From JBHIET01 sp046760785 (GTDB lineage: Bacteria > Chloroflexota > Anaerolineae > B4-G1), in assembly GCA_046760785.1 (NCBI GenBank), contig JBHIET010000013.1, positions 1 through 56,112 of the forward strand: a DNA stretch of 56,112 nucleotides. Reading direction: 5' to 3'. Of this stretch, positions 35,722 to 43,306 are shown piece by piece. Under the pieces are notes generated by a model, which saw only the letters and a program-made list of their open reading frames with translations, was not told the DNA's origin and ran no database searches. The number at the start of each line of letters is the position of its first letter. The first letter of the stretch is position 1. A program made the translations under genes and the position numbers.

Positions 35722-37563
35722 TCACTCCATCTCGACCACGACCACGCCGATATTATCCTCCCCGCCCGCGCGGTTGGCCGCCTCTATCAATTCATCGCAC
35801 GCCTTTTGCGGGCTGCGCGCGCGTTCGATGATGCGCTGGATTTCGGTGTCCGGCACCATCTCCCACAGCCCATCCGAGCATAACACCAGTACGTCGCCGG
35901 CCCGCAATTGTCGCGTGAAGGTGTTCACCTCCACGTCCGGTTCGTGCCCCAGGCAGCGGTAGATCCGGTTGCGCTGGGGATGGGTGCGCACCTCCTCCGG
36001 CCCGATGACGCCGGCATCCACCAGCCTGGCCACCAGCGAGTGATCCTGCGTGATCTGTTCTAACCGTCCCTCGCGCAGCAGGTAGGTACGGCTATCGCCG
36101 ACGTTGGCGATGGTCGCCACGTTCCCGATGATCAGAGCTGCCGTCACGGTAGACCCCAGATCGCTCCCCTTCGTCCGTGCGTGGCGCAGGAGCGCCGCGT
36201 TGGCTTGCTGGATAGCCTGGGCCAACAGCTCACCGGGTACGTCCTCGGTCGTCAGTTTGCGCGTCGTCTTGCGCAGGTCGGGCAGCACTTTGGTCTTGAT
36301 GATCCAGTCGGTCACAATCTGATTGACGGTGCGACTGGCGAGGTCTCCGGCATCGTGACCCCCCATCCCGTCGGCCACCAGGTAGAAGCCGATGGGCACC
36401 GCGCGTCCGTCCTGCTCCTTATCGAAGGTGAAGGTGACCACCGCATCTTCGTTGCGGGTGTGTTTCTTGCCGGGATGAGTCGCCTGCCCGTGGGAGGGCT
36501 TGAGGGAGCGGGCCGAGGGCGGGATGGATGGCAGGAGCGTAAAGTCAACCAGCATATCCTGTACTGATGGGTACTCGCCTCGCATCGCTCGCTCGACGAG
36601 GGGGCGCAGCGGTGGTGGCACGAATTCGATGCTTGTGCGCGAAAGCTCCTTCCCGGTAGCCAGGTAGAAGAGGAGCCATGCCAGAAAGGCGCTGTCACTG
36701 TTGACCTGCGCTCGCAGGGCCTGGGTATCCTGAGGCTGCAGGGGCGTGCAGACGCTCAGGTCGGCCAGTTTGAGACTCCTCTCGCCACCGACGATAATGA
36801 GACTCTCAATGCTCGCGCCGCCGACCTCACAGTGGGCGAAGCCATGGTCGTACAGGTAGGAGAGGGCCTGACCGATCTGGGCGGTCCCAGCCAACGCCTC
36901 GTCGGGCGACCGTTGCTGCCGCCCGCGCACCAACACCCCCCAACGGCCGGGGTGTTCTACCACAGTGTAGATGCTTTCCCGGTACTGAATGATGGCCTGA
37001 TGTGCTAGAATGTTGGCATGACCAGCGCTGAGACGAATCAGTCGCTCGATATTGGCTTCAGAGAGATGCTTGTCCGGGTGTGAGCGCCGTTCGTGGATCA
37101 GGACAGGCAGCAAGGGAGCATGGCATTGCTGACACAGGCCATCGTGGGGAACGTTTGGCTGTGACGACCTGCAGGTCGGGCAGGCGAGGTCGAGCGCGTC
37201 GTAGTACGTGGAGCGAGGCAGTTCGCGCGCGGTCACGATGCTGTACCGGTGTTGATGATTCTGGGGATGGGAGAGGAGACTGCCACGCTGAAGCGGCGCC
37301 AGCCGGGTGATCGTCTGGGGAGGCTCCAGTGGTTTGGTCTGCAGGGGGCGGGTACGGGCTAGCGACTGCCCCGCTGGGGGTGGCGGAGACGATGGCCCCC
37401 CGCCTGTCACCCAGCGTTTTATCTTCTGCGCCAGACCTGTCTCCGTGCCTGCATCTGATTGCCCAGGCGGCGTGGCCCCTGGTGGCGAGAGGTCAGCCCC
37501 GCAGGAGGAGCAGAACTTGGCTTCACGCCGGTTCTGTGCCCCGCATTTCAGGCAGGTGATCAT
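35722..37563 (-). CDS. Zinc ribbon, pseudokinase and PP2C phosphatase fusion
   Basis: The 613-residue cytosolic product starts with a zinc ribbon (ITCLKCGAQNRREAKFCSSC). A middle region (about 110-345) is laid out like a protein kinase but lacks the catalytic residues: the HRD motif is replaced by GFAHCEVGGASIESLII and DFG by LKLADLSVCT; it also carries a CPTC..CQQC pair. The C-terminal third is a PP2C-type phosphatase with HTRNEDAVV, LVADGMGGHDAGD, LGSTVTAALI, ANVGDSRTYLL, LCSDGLWEM and GGEDNIGVVVV, all metal-binding Asp present. It should remove phosphate put on by the kinases around it, with the pseudokinase as regulator or docking module. Confidence 0.92.
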   Translation of the reverse strand: MITCLKCGAQNRREAKFCSSCGADLSPPGATPPGQSDAGTETGLAQKIKRWVTGGGPSSPPPPAGQSLARTRPLQTKPLEPPQTITRLAPLQRGSLLSHPQNHQHRYSIVTARELPRSTYYDALDLACPTCRSSQPNVPHDGLCQQCHAPLLPVLIHERRSHPDKHLSEANIERLIRLSAGHANILAHQAIIQYRESIYTVVEHPGRWGVLVRGRQQRSPDEALAGTAQIGQALSYLYDHGFAHCEVGGASIESLIIVGGERSLKLADLSVCTPLQPQDTQALRAQVNSDSAFLAWLLFYLATGKELSRTSIEFVPPPLRPLVERAMRGEYPSVQDMLVDFTLLPSIPPSARSLKPSHGQATHPGKKHTRNEDAVVTFTFDKEQDGRAVPIGFYLVADGMGGHDAGDLASRTVNQIVTDWIIKTKVLPDLRKTTRKLTTEDVPGELLAQAIQQANAALLRHARTKGSDLGSTVTAALIIGNVATIANVGDSRTYLLREGRLEQITQDHSLVARLVDAGVIGPEEVRTHPQRNRIYRCLGHEPDVEVNTFTRQLRAGDVLVLCSDGLWEMVPDTEIQRIIERARSPQKACDELIEAANRAGGEDNIGVVVVEME

Positions 37564-37619
37564 AGCAATCTCTCCCTAACCACAGGAGGTGCGACGCGCT
37601 TTGAAGAAGTGTGTCGTAT

Positions 37620-39884
37620 CTAGGGAGCGGACACCACCAGATCGTCGAAGTGCACCTCTGTTGGCGTGTCCTCGAAGGTGGTCGCCGCCAGGGCGATGTC
37701 TCCTCCAGTATACGTACTGTCTTCTATCTCTGCCAGCAATTCCCCGTTGACAGACAGTGCCAGGTGGGTGCCATCGCAGACAGCGCGGATGTGGTTGGCG
37801 GCGTTGCCCTGGTGAATCACGTCGGAGGTTGTCCACGCCACCAGCGGGTTCCAATCTCCATCCACTACGATCTGAATGGAGTAGTACCCATCGCCACTGA
37901 TTATCAATCCATACCCATCGCCATCCGCTTGCTCGCGGCACTTCACCCCGTAGGCGTTGTTGTCGTTGTCGGGAGCGGAGACCTGGGTTGCATCCACCTC
38001 GATGACGAGATCGTCGAAGGAGCGATTGAGCACACCCCACATCATGCTCCCGTCTTCCTCACCACGCACGAAGTAGATGCCATCCTTGTAACCCACGCTG
38101 CCGCCCGTGTAGTCCCCCACCTCCCAGCCAGAGCCCAGATCGCTGAAGTCGTCTTGGAACAAGATGGCCATCGGCCGGCGGACGACCAAGTTGTCAAAAT
38201 GGATCTCCGTCGGCTCGTCCTCAAAGGTGCCTGCCGCCAGGCCGATGTCTCCTTCATTGAAAGCGCTGTCCTCCGCCTCCGCCAGCAGCTCCCCGTTGAC
38301 GAATAGCGCCAGATAATCCCCGTCGCAGACGGCCCGAATGTGATTCGTCTCATTCCCCTGGTGAATGGCTGTAGACTGCGTCCAATCTACCAGCCATTCG
38401 TCCTCCTCTCCCATCTCTTTGAGGATAGCGTAGTAGCCATCTCCGCTGAGGCGGAAGAAGTAGCCATGGTTGTTGGATTGGATACGACACCCCACGCCAT
38501 AATGGTTGTTGTCGTTTGCTGGGGCCGTGATTTGGGTAGCATCCACTTCGATGACGGTGTCAGCGAAAGAGCGGCCAGCTACGCCGAAGTAATAGTAGCC
38601 CTTATCCTCACCTCGTATGAAGTAGACGCCATCCTTGTAGCCAATGCTGCCACCCTCGTAGTCCTCTACCTCCCAACCGGAGCCCGAATCGCCGAAGTCG
38701 TCCTGAAACAGAGTGCCACCTGTCTCTGGTGTCGGGGTGTCGGTGGGGTGGGGGGTGTCGGTGGGGCGAGGGGTGTTGGTGGGGTAAGGTGTGGATGTGG
38801 AGACGGGGTGTTGGGTGGGAGTGGGGCTTGCTGTGGCCGAGGGCTGCACGGCGGCAGGCACGGGCGTAGACGGTGGGCGTCCCATGAAGTATGTGATGGC
38901 TCCTCCCCCTGCTACCAGTATCAGGCAGAGAGCTCCGGCAATTGCAAGACCAATCCACAGGCCTGGTTTTCCTCTCGGTGCAGGGCGTGCCTCAGCGGTG
39001 GGTAACACCAGTGTGCCCTCCCGTGTGACTCGGCGAGGTGCGATAGGAGCAAGTCGTGGCGCAGTCTCCAGCGCCTGTGCCATCTCTCCTGCGCTCTGGT
39101 AGCGCCGCTCCATTGCCATCTCCAGCGCCTTGAGCACGACCGCTTCGGTGGCCGGGCTGACGGCGGCGTTGACGCGGCGCGGTGGCGCGAAGGAGGCCGG
39201 GCTGGCCATGCGCTGCGTGGCCGTGGGCGGCGCCTGGCCGGTGAGAGCGTGATAGATGGTCGCGCCCAGGCCGTAGATGTCGCTACGGGGGTCGGTGTGA
39301 CCCAGGCCCATATCGTACTGCTCCGGTGGGGCGTACTCCGGCGTCCCAGCCCCTCGCATCACCGTCCGCGTGCGCGGGTCGCGGGGGTCCCACAGCTTCA
39401 CCAGCCCGAAGTCAACCAACACCGCCTGTTCATCCGGCGTGATGATAATGTTCTGCGGCTTGATGTCCCGGTGGATCACGCCCCGCTCGTGGCAATAGGC
39501 CAGCGCATCGAGCAATTGCCCGGTACACGTCAGCACCTGTGTTTCTGGTTGTGCCCCCTCCCGCTCGATCCGCGCCGCCAGGCTCTCCCCCTCGACGAAG
39601 TCCATCACCAGGTACTCGTTGTTTTCCCAGGAGAAGTAGTCGGTGACCCGGACCAGGCTGGGGTGGACGAGGGTGGCCAGCACCTGCGCCTCCTGCTTGA
39701 ACTGCTGGCGCAACTGGGCCAGCATACTGACGTCGAGGTCAGATTGAGGGATCATCTCCTTGAGCGCGACGGCCCGGTTGAGACGCAGGTCCCAGGCACG
39801 GTAGACGGCTCCCATTCCGCCCTGTCCCAGCAGTTTGACGACTCGGTAACGTTCTCCTACTATCTCACTGATGTCGAGCGGCAT
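37620..39884 (-). CDS. Transmembrane Ser/Thr protein kinase with two concanavalin-like sensor domains
   Basis: The 754-residue product has a kinase domain (GQGGMGAVYRAWD, Lys in VALKEM, HRD in VIHRDIKPQNIII, DFG in VLVDFGLVKL), a membrane helix (LWIGLAIAGALCLILVAGG, about 309-332), a linker of Thr/Pro repeats (PTDTPHPTDTP) and two homologous beta-sandwich domains of about 180 residues each, beginning LFQDDFGDSGSGWEVEDYEG and LFQDDFSDLGSGWEVGDYTG. The kinase half is very close to that of the kinase at 24186-26021, so the two are recent paralogues that differ in sensor number. AAGGAGG before the ATG overlaps the stop of the small upstream gene. Confidence 0.93.
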   Translation of the reverse strand: MPLDISEIVGERYRVVKLLGQGGMGAVYRAWDLRLNRAVALKEMIPQSDLDVSMLAQLRQQFKQEAQVLATLVHPSLVRVTDYFSWENNEYLVMDFVEGESLAARIEREGAQPETQVLTCTGQLLDALAYCHERGVIHRDIKPQNIIITPDEQAVLVDFGLVKLWDPRDPRTRTVMRGAGTPEYAPPEQYDMGLGHTDPRSDIYGLGATIYHALTGQAPPTATQRMASPASFAPPRRVNAAVSPATEAVVLKALEMAMERRYQSAGEMAQALETAPRLAPIAPRRVTREGTLVLPTAEARPAPRGKPGLWIGLAIAGALCLILVAGGGAITYFMGRPPSTPVPAAVQPSATASPTPTQHPVSTSTPYPTNTPRPTDTPHPTDTPTPETGGTLFQDDFGDSGSGWEVEDYEGGSIGYKDGVYFIRGEDKGYYYFGVAGRSFADTVIEVDATQITAPANDNNHYGVGCRIQSNNHGYFFRLSGDGYYAILKEMGEEDEWLVDWTQSTAIHQGNETNHIRAVCDGDYLALFVNGELLAEAEDSAFNEGDIGLAAGTFEDEPTEIHFDNLVVRRPMAILFQDDFSDLGSGWEVGDYTGGSVGYKDGIYFVRGEEDGSMMWGVLNRSFDDLVIEVDATQVSAPDNDNNAYGVKCREQADGDGYGLIISGDGYYSIQIVVDGDWNPLVAWTTSDVIHQGNAANHIRAVCDGTHLALSVNGELLAEIEDSTYTGGDIALAATTFEDTPTEVHFDDLVVSAP
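37628..38717 (-). repeat. Tandem duplication of the sensor domain, period about 550 bp
   Basis: The halves 37628-38165 and 38180-38717 align throughout at DNA level, for example atcgtcgaagtgcacctc against ttgtcaaaatggatctcc. The duplication is diverged, so it is not very recent. Confidence 0.75.
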
Positions 39885-39887
39885 AGT

Positions 39888-40190
39888 TCACCTCCTTGAG
39901 TAAAGCGTGAAACGCGAGGCGAGTATCCCCAACACAACGACCACTGCAGCGGCCTCCAGCGACATAGCCCCGACAGCCTTTATCCAGCCAAAGTGTACTT
40001 GCCGTGCCTGCGGCACGACGGTGACGCTGACCGGAACATGCTGTCGTTTTCTGCTTTTCAGCCTTGTTTCTACGTGAGCGTGGACCCCCTGTCCTGCCGG
40101 CACAAGGAAGCGGGCCTGCAGGCCGACCCCACGCTTCAGCTTCCCACCACTCAATTGTAACCGCCCAGACAGACGTTCACTGCTCTTCAC
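39888..40190 (-). CDS. Small tail-anchored membrane protein
   Basis: The product of about 100 residues has a beta-rich soluble part (GLQARFLVPAGQGVHAHVE, HVPVSVTVVPQARQVHFG) and a C-terminal membrane helix (AMSLEAAAVVVVLGILA) ending in a basic tail. The GTG at 40190 overlaps the end of the NERD-FHA gene by 14 bases, and its stop sits inside the ribosome-binding site of the next kinase, which argues for a real, coupled gene. The family is unknown. It may be an accessory to the kinase downstream. Confidence 0.5.
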   Translation of the reverse strand: MKSSERLSGRLQLSGGKLKRGVGLQARFLVPAGQGVHAHVETRLKSRKRQHVPVSVTVVPQARQVHFGWIKAVGAMSLEAAAVVVVLGILASRFTLYSRR

Positions 40191-41151
40191 TTTCGTGCAA
40201 CAGTAGGGTGTATGCGGCTGGGCCAAAGCGGACGATGGATTTGTCCTTCAGGGCGAACTCCCTTTTCTGAACCCGGACCTCCTCGCCGGGATCGCCTCTG
40301 TAATTCACAAAGGTGCCACTGGTGCTGTCCAAATCGCGCACGACCCAGCGCCCGTTGCATTGATACAACTCGGCGTGGCGTCGTGAGACGGTGGGGTCGG
40401 CGATGATCAGGTCGTTTTCCGGCTCCCGCCCAATAGATATGACTTCCTTGTTGGCCTGATCCAAACGGAGTAGCGGCTCCGACAGCGTGTGCCCCCGTGC
40501 CACCAGCGCAGCGAAGGGCGCTGGCTGCCAGTCCGACAGTTTCTCCGTCGGGTGCGTCAGTGGCCATCGTTTCAGCCCAATCAGTTGGGGAATGCGACTC
40601 ATCTCCTGACGCGACAGCTCCACCTTATTCGATGTGCGTGATACCAGCGCGAACAGAAAGGCGGGCAGCCCTACAGCCCGCACGGGCCAATCGCCGATTC
40701 CTATGTTGCTGCCCTCCGGCAGGTCTGGGTAGAGGACGATGTAGGTCATCACGTCGGTCCAGTCCGTCAGGCCGGACTGCGTCAGGCCAGAGATGATCTC
40801 CTCGGCATGATCCTGGCACCAGTTCTTCCAACTGTGATAGTTGCGCTGGGCTTGCTTGAAGGGGTTGGGCCGGTCGGGGTTCAGGATGACCTCGCTGCCG
40901 TCCTCACGGATCGCCTTCCAGTCGCCCTCACGCCCGCCGACGATGCGGTCCCAGACGTGCTTGAGTTCGGCCAGGAAGATGCCGTCTCGCTTGAGCACGA
41001 CCAGGTCAATCTCGTTACTCTGTCCGGCGAAGAAATTGTGCAGGAGGACGAAATCTTCCTGCTGGGGATGAAGATACTGAAACAGCTCGAGCAGCGTTTT
41101 CTGCTCGGCCTCGTGGTGCGACCTATCGCCGTACCATACCTCAACGCTCAC
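40177..41151 (-). CDS. NERD (nuclease-related) domain protein with C-terminal FHA domain
   Basis: The product of about 324 residues starts at a GTG with GGGAGG 7 bases upstream (an earlier start at 41238 lacks a site). The N-terminal NERD domain (about 10-120) keeps the PD-(D/E)XK-like pattern QSNEIDLVVL then GIFLAELKH (Glu, Asp and Glu-x-Lys), suggesting a live nuclease fold. The C-terminal FHA domain (about 240-310) has VISIGREPENDLII, TVSRRHAELY and DLDSTSGTFVNY. No membrane segment. It could be a DNA-acting effector recruited or switched by threonine phosphorylation from the kinases next to it. It is the first gene of the upper part of the island. Confidence 0.88.
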   Translation of the reverse strand: MSVEVWYGDRSHHEAEQKTLLELFQYLHPQQEDFVLLHNFFAGQSNEIDLVVLKRDGIFLAELKHVWDRIVGGREGDWKAIREDGSEVILNPDRPNPFKQAQRNYHSWKNWCQDHAEEIISGLTQSGLTDWTDVMTYIVLYPDLPEGSNIGIGDWPVRAVGLPAFLFALVSRTSNKVELSRQEMSRIPQLIGLKRWPLTHPTEKLSDWQPAPFAALVARGHTLSEPLLRLDQANKEVISIGREPENDLIIADPTVSRRHAELYQCNGRWVVRDLDSTSGTFVNYRGDPGEEVRVQKREFALKDKSIVRFGPAAYTLLLHESEEQ

Positions 41152-41411
41152 AAGAGCACCTCCCTTTGCCCGCCAAGGGCCATCCTTGTGCAAGAACCGT
41201 TTGCCCCGTTGCGGAGCCACAGATGTTTGTGGAATCACTCCACAAGCCTATTGTACCATCAGATAACTTAACGCGCCACCAGTGTAGCCGCTTGCTATGC
41301 GGGGGCCGTTCAGATGCCTCGCTTGGCGAAAAGTAGCCGTTCGGGAGGGGCGAATCCAGCGCCGGTCGAGTAGAAGCGACTTAGGTTGAGCCTGTTAGAG
41401 TGGCTGAACGC
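41152..41411. other. Intergenic region before the signalling island
   Basis: The stretch holds the leader of the NERD-FHA gene. TACAAT on the minus strand near 41253 is a possible -10 box, but no matching -35 was found. The words gaaaagtagccg occur twice (about 41329 and 41421), the second in the end of the DUF6504 gene. Confidence 0.35.
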
Positions 41412-41801
41412 TTACGACGAAAAGTAGCCGGTAGCGAATCGGCGGTACAGAAACCAGCCCCCCTTACGGTGTTCGGGACCCTTGGAGGTGCGGTCGTAGT
41501 ACAGATCGAACACCTCCTCGGTGTCGGTGCGCACCCGATAGTAGTCCCGTCCCACTCCCCAGGACCCGCGCCGCTCGGCTGCCTTCGCCCGGAAGGAACC
41601 GCGCTCCTTACGGTAAAACGCCGCCGTCTTGCCGCGCTGGCGGTAGTCATGCCACTCGCTGAGCACCTCCACGACGCGATAGGTCCGCCCCTCCCAGGTG
41701 AAACCGTCCGGTGGCCCCGGCTTCTTCTCCAATGCAGGTGGCCGGTCGTGGGTGACCTGGACAGCCACGCCGATGAAACGGGCAGGCAGTTCGCCCTTCA
41801 T
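41412..41801 (-). CDS. DUF6504 family protein
   Basis: The product of about 129 residues has the pattern PPDGFTWEGRTYRVVEVLSE, then WGVGRDYYRVRTDTEEVFDL and GGWFLYRRF, which fits DUF6504, a small family often encoded beside damage-tolerance or repair genes such as Y-family polymerases. Function unknown. I choose the ATG at 41801 with GGAGGA about 8 bases before; the frame is open further upstream but composition there is poor. The DNA-repair radical SAM gene lies upstream on the same strand, about 260 bp away, which supports a link with repair. Confidence 0.75.
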   Translation of the reverse strand: MKGELPARFIGVAVQVTHDRPPALEKKPGPPDGFTWEGRTYRVVEVLSEWHDYRQRGKTAAFYRKERGSFRAKAAERRGSWGVGRDYYRVRTDTEEVFDLYYDRTSKGPEHRKGGWFLYRRFATGYFSS

Positions 41802-42062
41802 ACCAGTCTTCCTCCAGTGGCAAGCGGGTGAGGTTGATCTTGGTGAGCTAATTCCAGGCGCGGGTGATGGGACCCCACTCGGTTGAGCGAAGCACGGGGA
41901 TTCAATGACCAGTGGAACAAATGACAAATCAGCGCAGCGTCACTTCGACGACGCTGGTTACGTAGACCCGCACCGGGGAAAGGGGATGGCATTTCTGCGC
42001 CTCCTGCTCTGCCGCTATTCTACCACAGACCTGTGGCCTCTACCAGTGCGATCCCAGACCGG

Positions 42063-43199
42063 CTATGCTGGCCACAGCGACAGTTGATAGGCTGGGCGGC
42101 GGCCGTCGAGCAGGATGAAGGGGGCCGCCCGCTGCGCGATGATCCCCAGTTTGCGCAAGTCAGCCAGATCGCGCAGCCGGCCGCGCTGCCGCTCATGCAC
42201 TAGCTTATCGGCCCCCTTCGGGCCGATGCCTGGCACGCGCAGCAGATTCTGCCTGCTGGCGGTATTCACTTCAACAGGGGCGTGGGTCAGGTGGCGGCAG
42301 GCCCAGGCCAGCTTGGGGTCGCTTTCCAGCGGCAGGTTTCCGCTGGCTTCGAAGGGGAGTTCCTCGACGGTGAAGCCGTAGTCGCGCAGGAGGAAGGAGG
42401 ACTGGTAGAGCCGGTGCTCGCGCAGGGGAGGGGTGGGGGAGTGATGCTGCAGCGGCGTATCGGGCACCGGCGCGAAACCGCTGAAGTAGGCCCGCGCCAG
42501 GCCGACCTGCCGGTGCAAGAACTCGGTCGTAGTCAGGAGTTCCACGTCACTCTCGTCTGCCGCACCGACGACGAATTGGGTAGTGGAACTGGGCCACCGG
42601 CCGGGCATCTCCCGTCGGATCTCCTCGATCCAGCGTAGCCGCTGCAACAACTCCTCGGCAAAGGCTTTATGCGGGGCCAGACGGGCCAACCGTTCGGTGT
42701 TGGGCGCTTCCAGGTTGACCGAGACCCGGTCGGCCAGCCGCATCGCCGCCAGCACTTGCTCTCGCTCCGCGCCGGGCATGATCTTGAGGTGGACGTAGCC
42801 CTGGAAGTCGTAGCAGTTGCGCAGGAGTTCCGCGGTGGCGATGAGGCGGTCTTGGGTGCGGGGGCCACCTCCGGCGACGCCAGAACTGAGAAAGATGCCC
42901 TCGGCAATGCCCTTCTGGTGCAGTTGCATAAACAGGCAGGCCAGCTCGTCGGGGGTGAAGGTGGCGCGGCGGAAGTCGCGGCCCTGGCGGAAGGCACAGT
43001 AGGCGCAATCCCGCTCGCAGGCGGAGGTGAGCAACGTCTTGAGCAGCGCGATGCGCTTCCCGCCGGGCATCACGGCGTTGTGGATGGCGCCAGCGAGCCC
43101 GTCGTCCCTGCGGACAGGCAGTCGGCAGGCTCCTACCTCTTCAGCCGGCTCGAAGCAGGTCGCCGGTCCCAGTAGCTTGAGTTTCTCCAGCGCGTCCAT
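42063..43199 (-). CDS. Putative DNA modification/repair radical SAM protein with helix-hairpin-helix
   Basis: The product of about 378 residues has the radical SAM motif CERDCAYCAFRQGRDFRR, the downstream EGIFLSSGVAGGG and a C-terminal helix-hairpin-helix (NLLRVPGIGPKGADKLV) for DNA binding. This matches the family called 'putative DNA modification/repair radical SAM protein', usually encoded next to a DUF4130 partner, which is not in this window. Its promoter has perfect -35 and -10 boxes with an SOS-type palindrome in the spacer, which supports induction by DNA damage. I start at MDALEKLKLL; upstream codons lie in the promoter. Confidence 0.9.
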   Translation of the reverse strand: MDALEKLKLLGPATCFEPAEEVGACRLPVRRDDGLAGAIHNAVMPGGKRIALLKTLLTSACERDCAYCAFRQGRDFRRATFTPDELACLFMQLHQKGIAEGIFLSSGVAGGGPRTQDRLIATAELLRNCYDFQGYVHLKIMPGAEREQVLAAMRLADRVSVNLEAPNTERLARLAPHKAFAEELLQRLRWIEEIRREMPGRWPSSTTQFVVGAADESDVELLTTTEFLHRQVGLARAYFSGFAPVPDTPLQHHSPTPPLREHRLYQSSFLLRDYGFTVEELPFEASGNLPLESDPKLAWACRHLTHAPVEVNTASRQNLLRVPGIGPKGADKLVHERQRGRLRDLADLRKLGIIAQRAAPFILLDGRRPAYQLSLWPA

Positions 43200-43217
43200 C
43201 GCGGCTCTCCAGTAGTT

Positions 43218-43246
43218 ATTATATGAACAAATGTTCGAGTTGTCAA
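43218..43246 (-). promoter_or_regulatory. Perfect sigma70 promoter of the repair radical SAM gene
   Basis: On the minus strand TTGACA (43241-43246) and TATAAT (43218-43223) are spaced by exactly 17 bp. The start point would be about 12-14 bases before the ATG. Confidence 0.85.
43224..43237. promoter_or_regulatory. SOS (LexA) box in the promoter spacer
   Basis: On the minus strand this reads CGAACATTTGTTCA. It matches the Gram-positive type LexA box CGAAC-N4-GTTCG in all but the last base. It fills the spacer between -35 and -10, an ideal place for repression. Confidence 0.75.
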
Positions 43247-43306
43247 GCAACTTGGGCACAGGCGGTGTGCATCACGAAATATGCACGGAACTCCCAGACC
43301 GGACCA

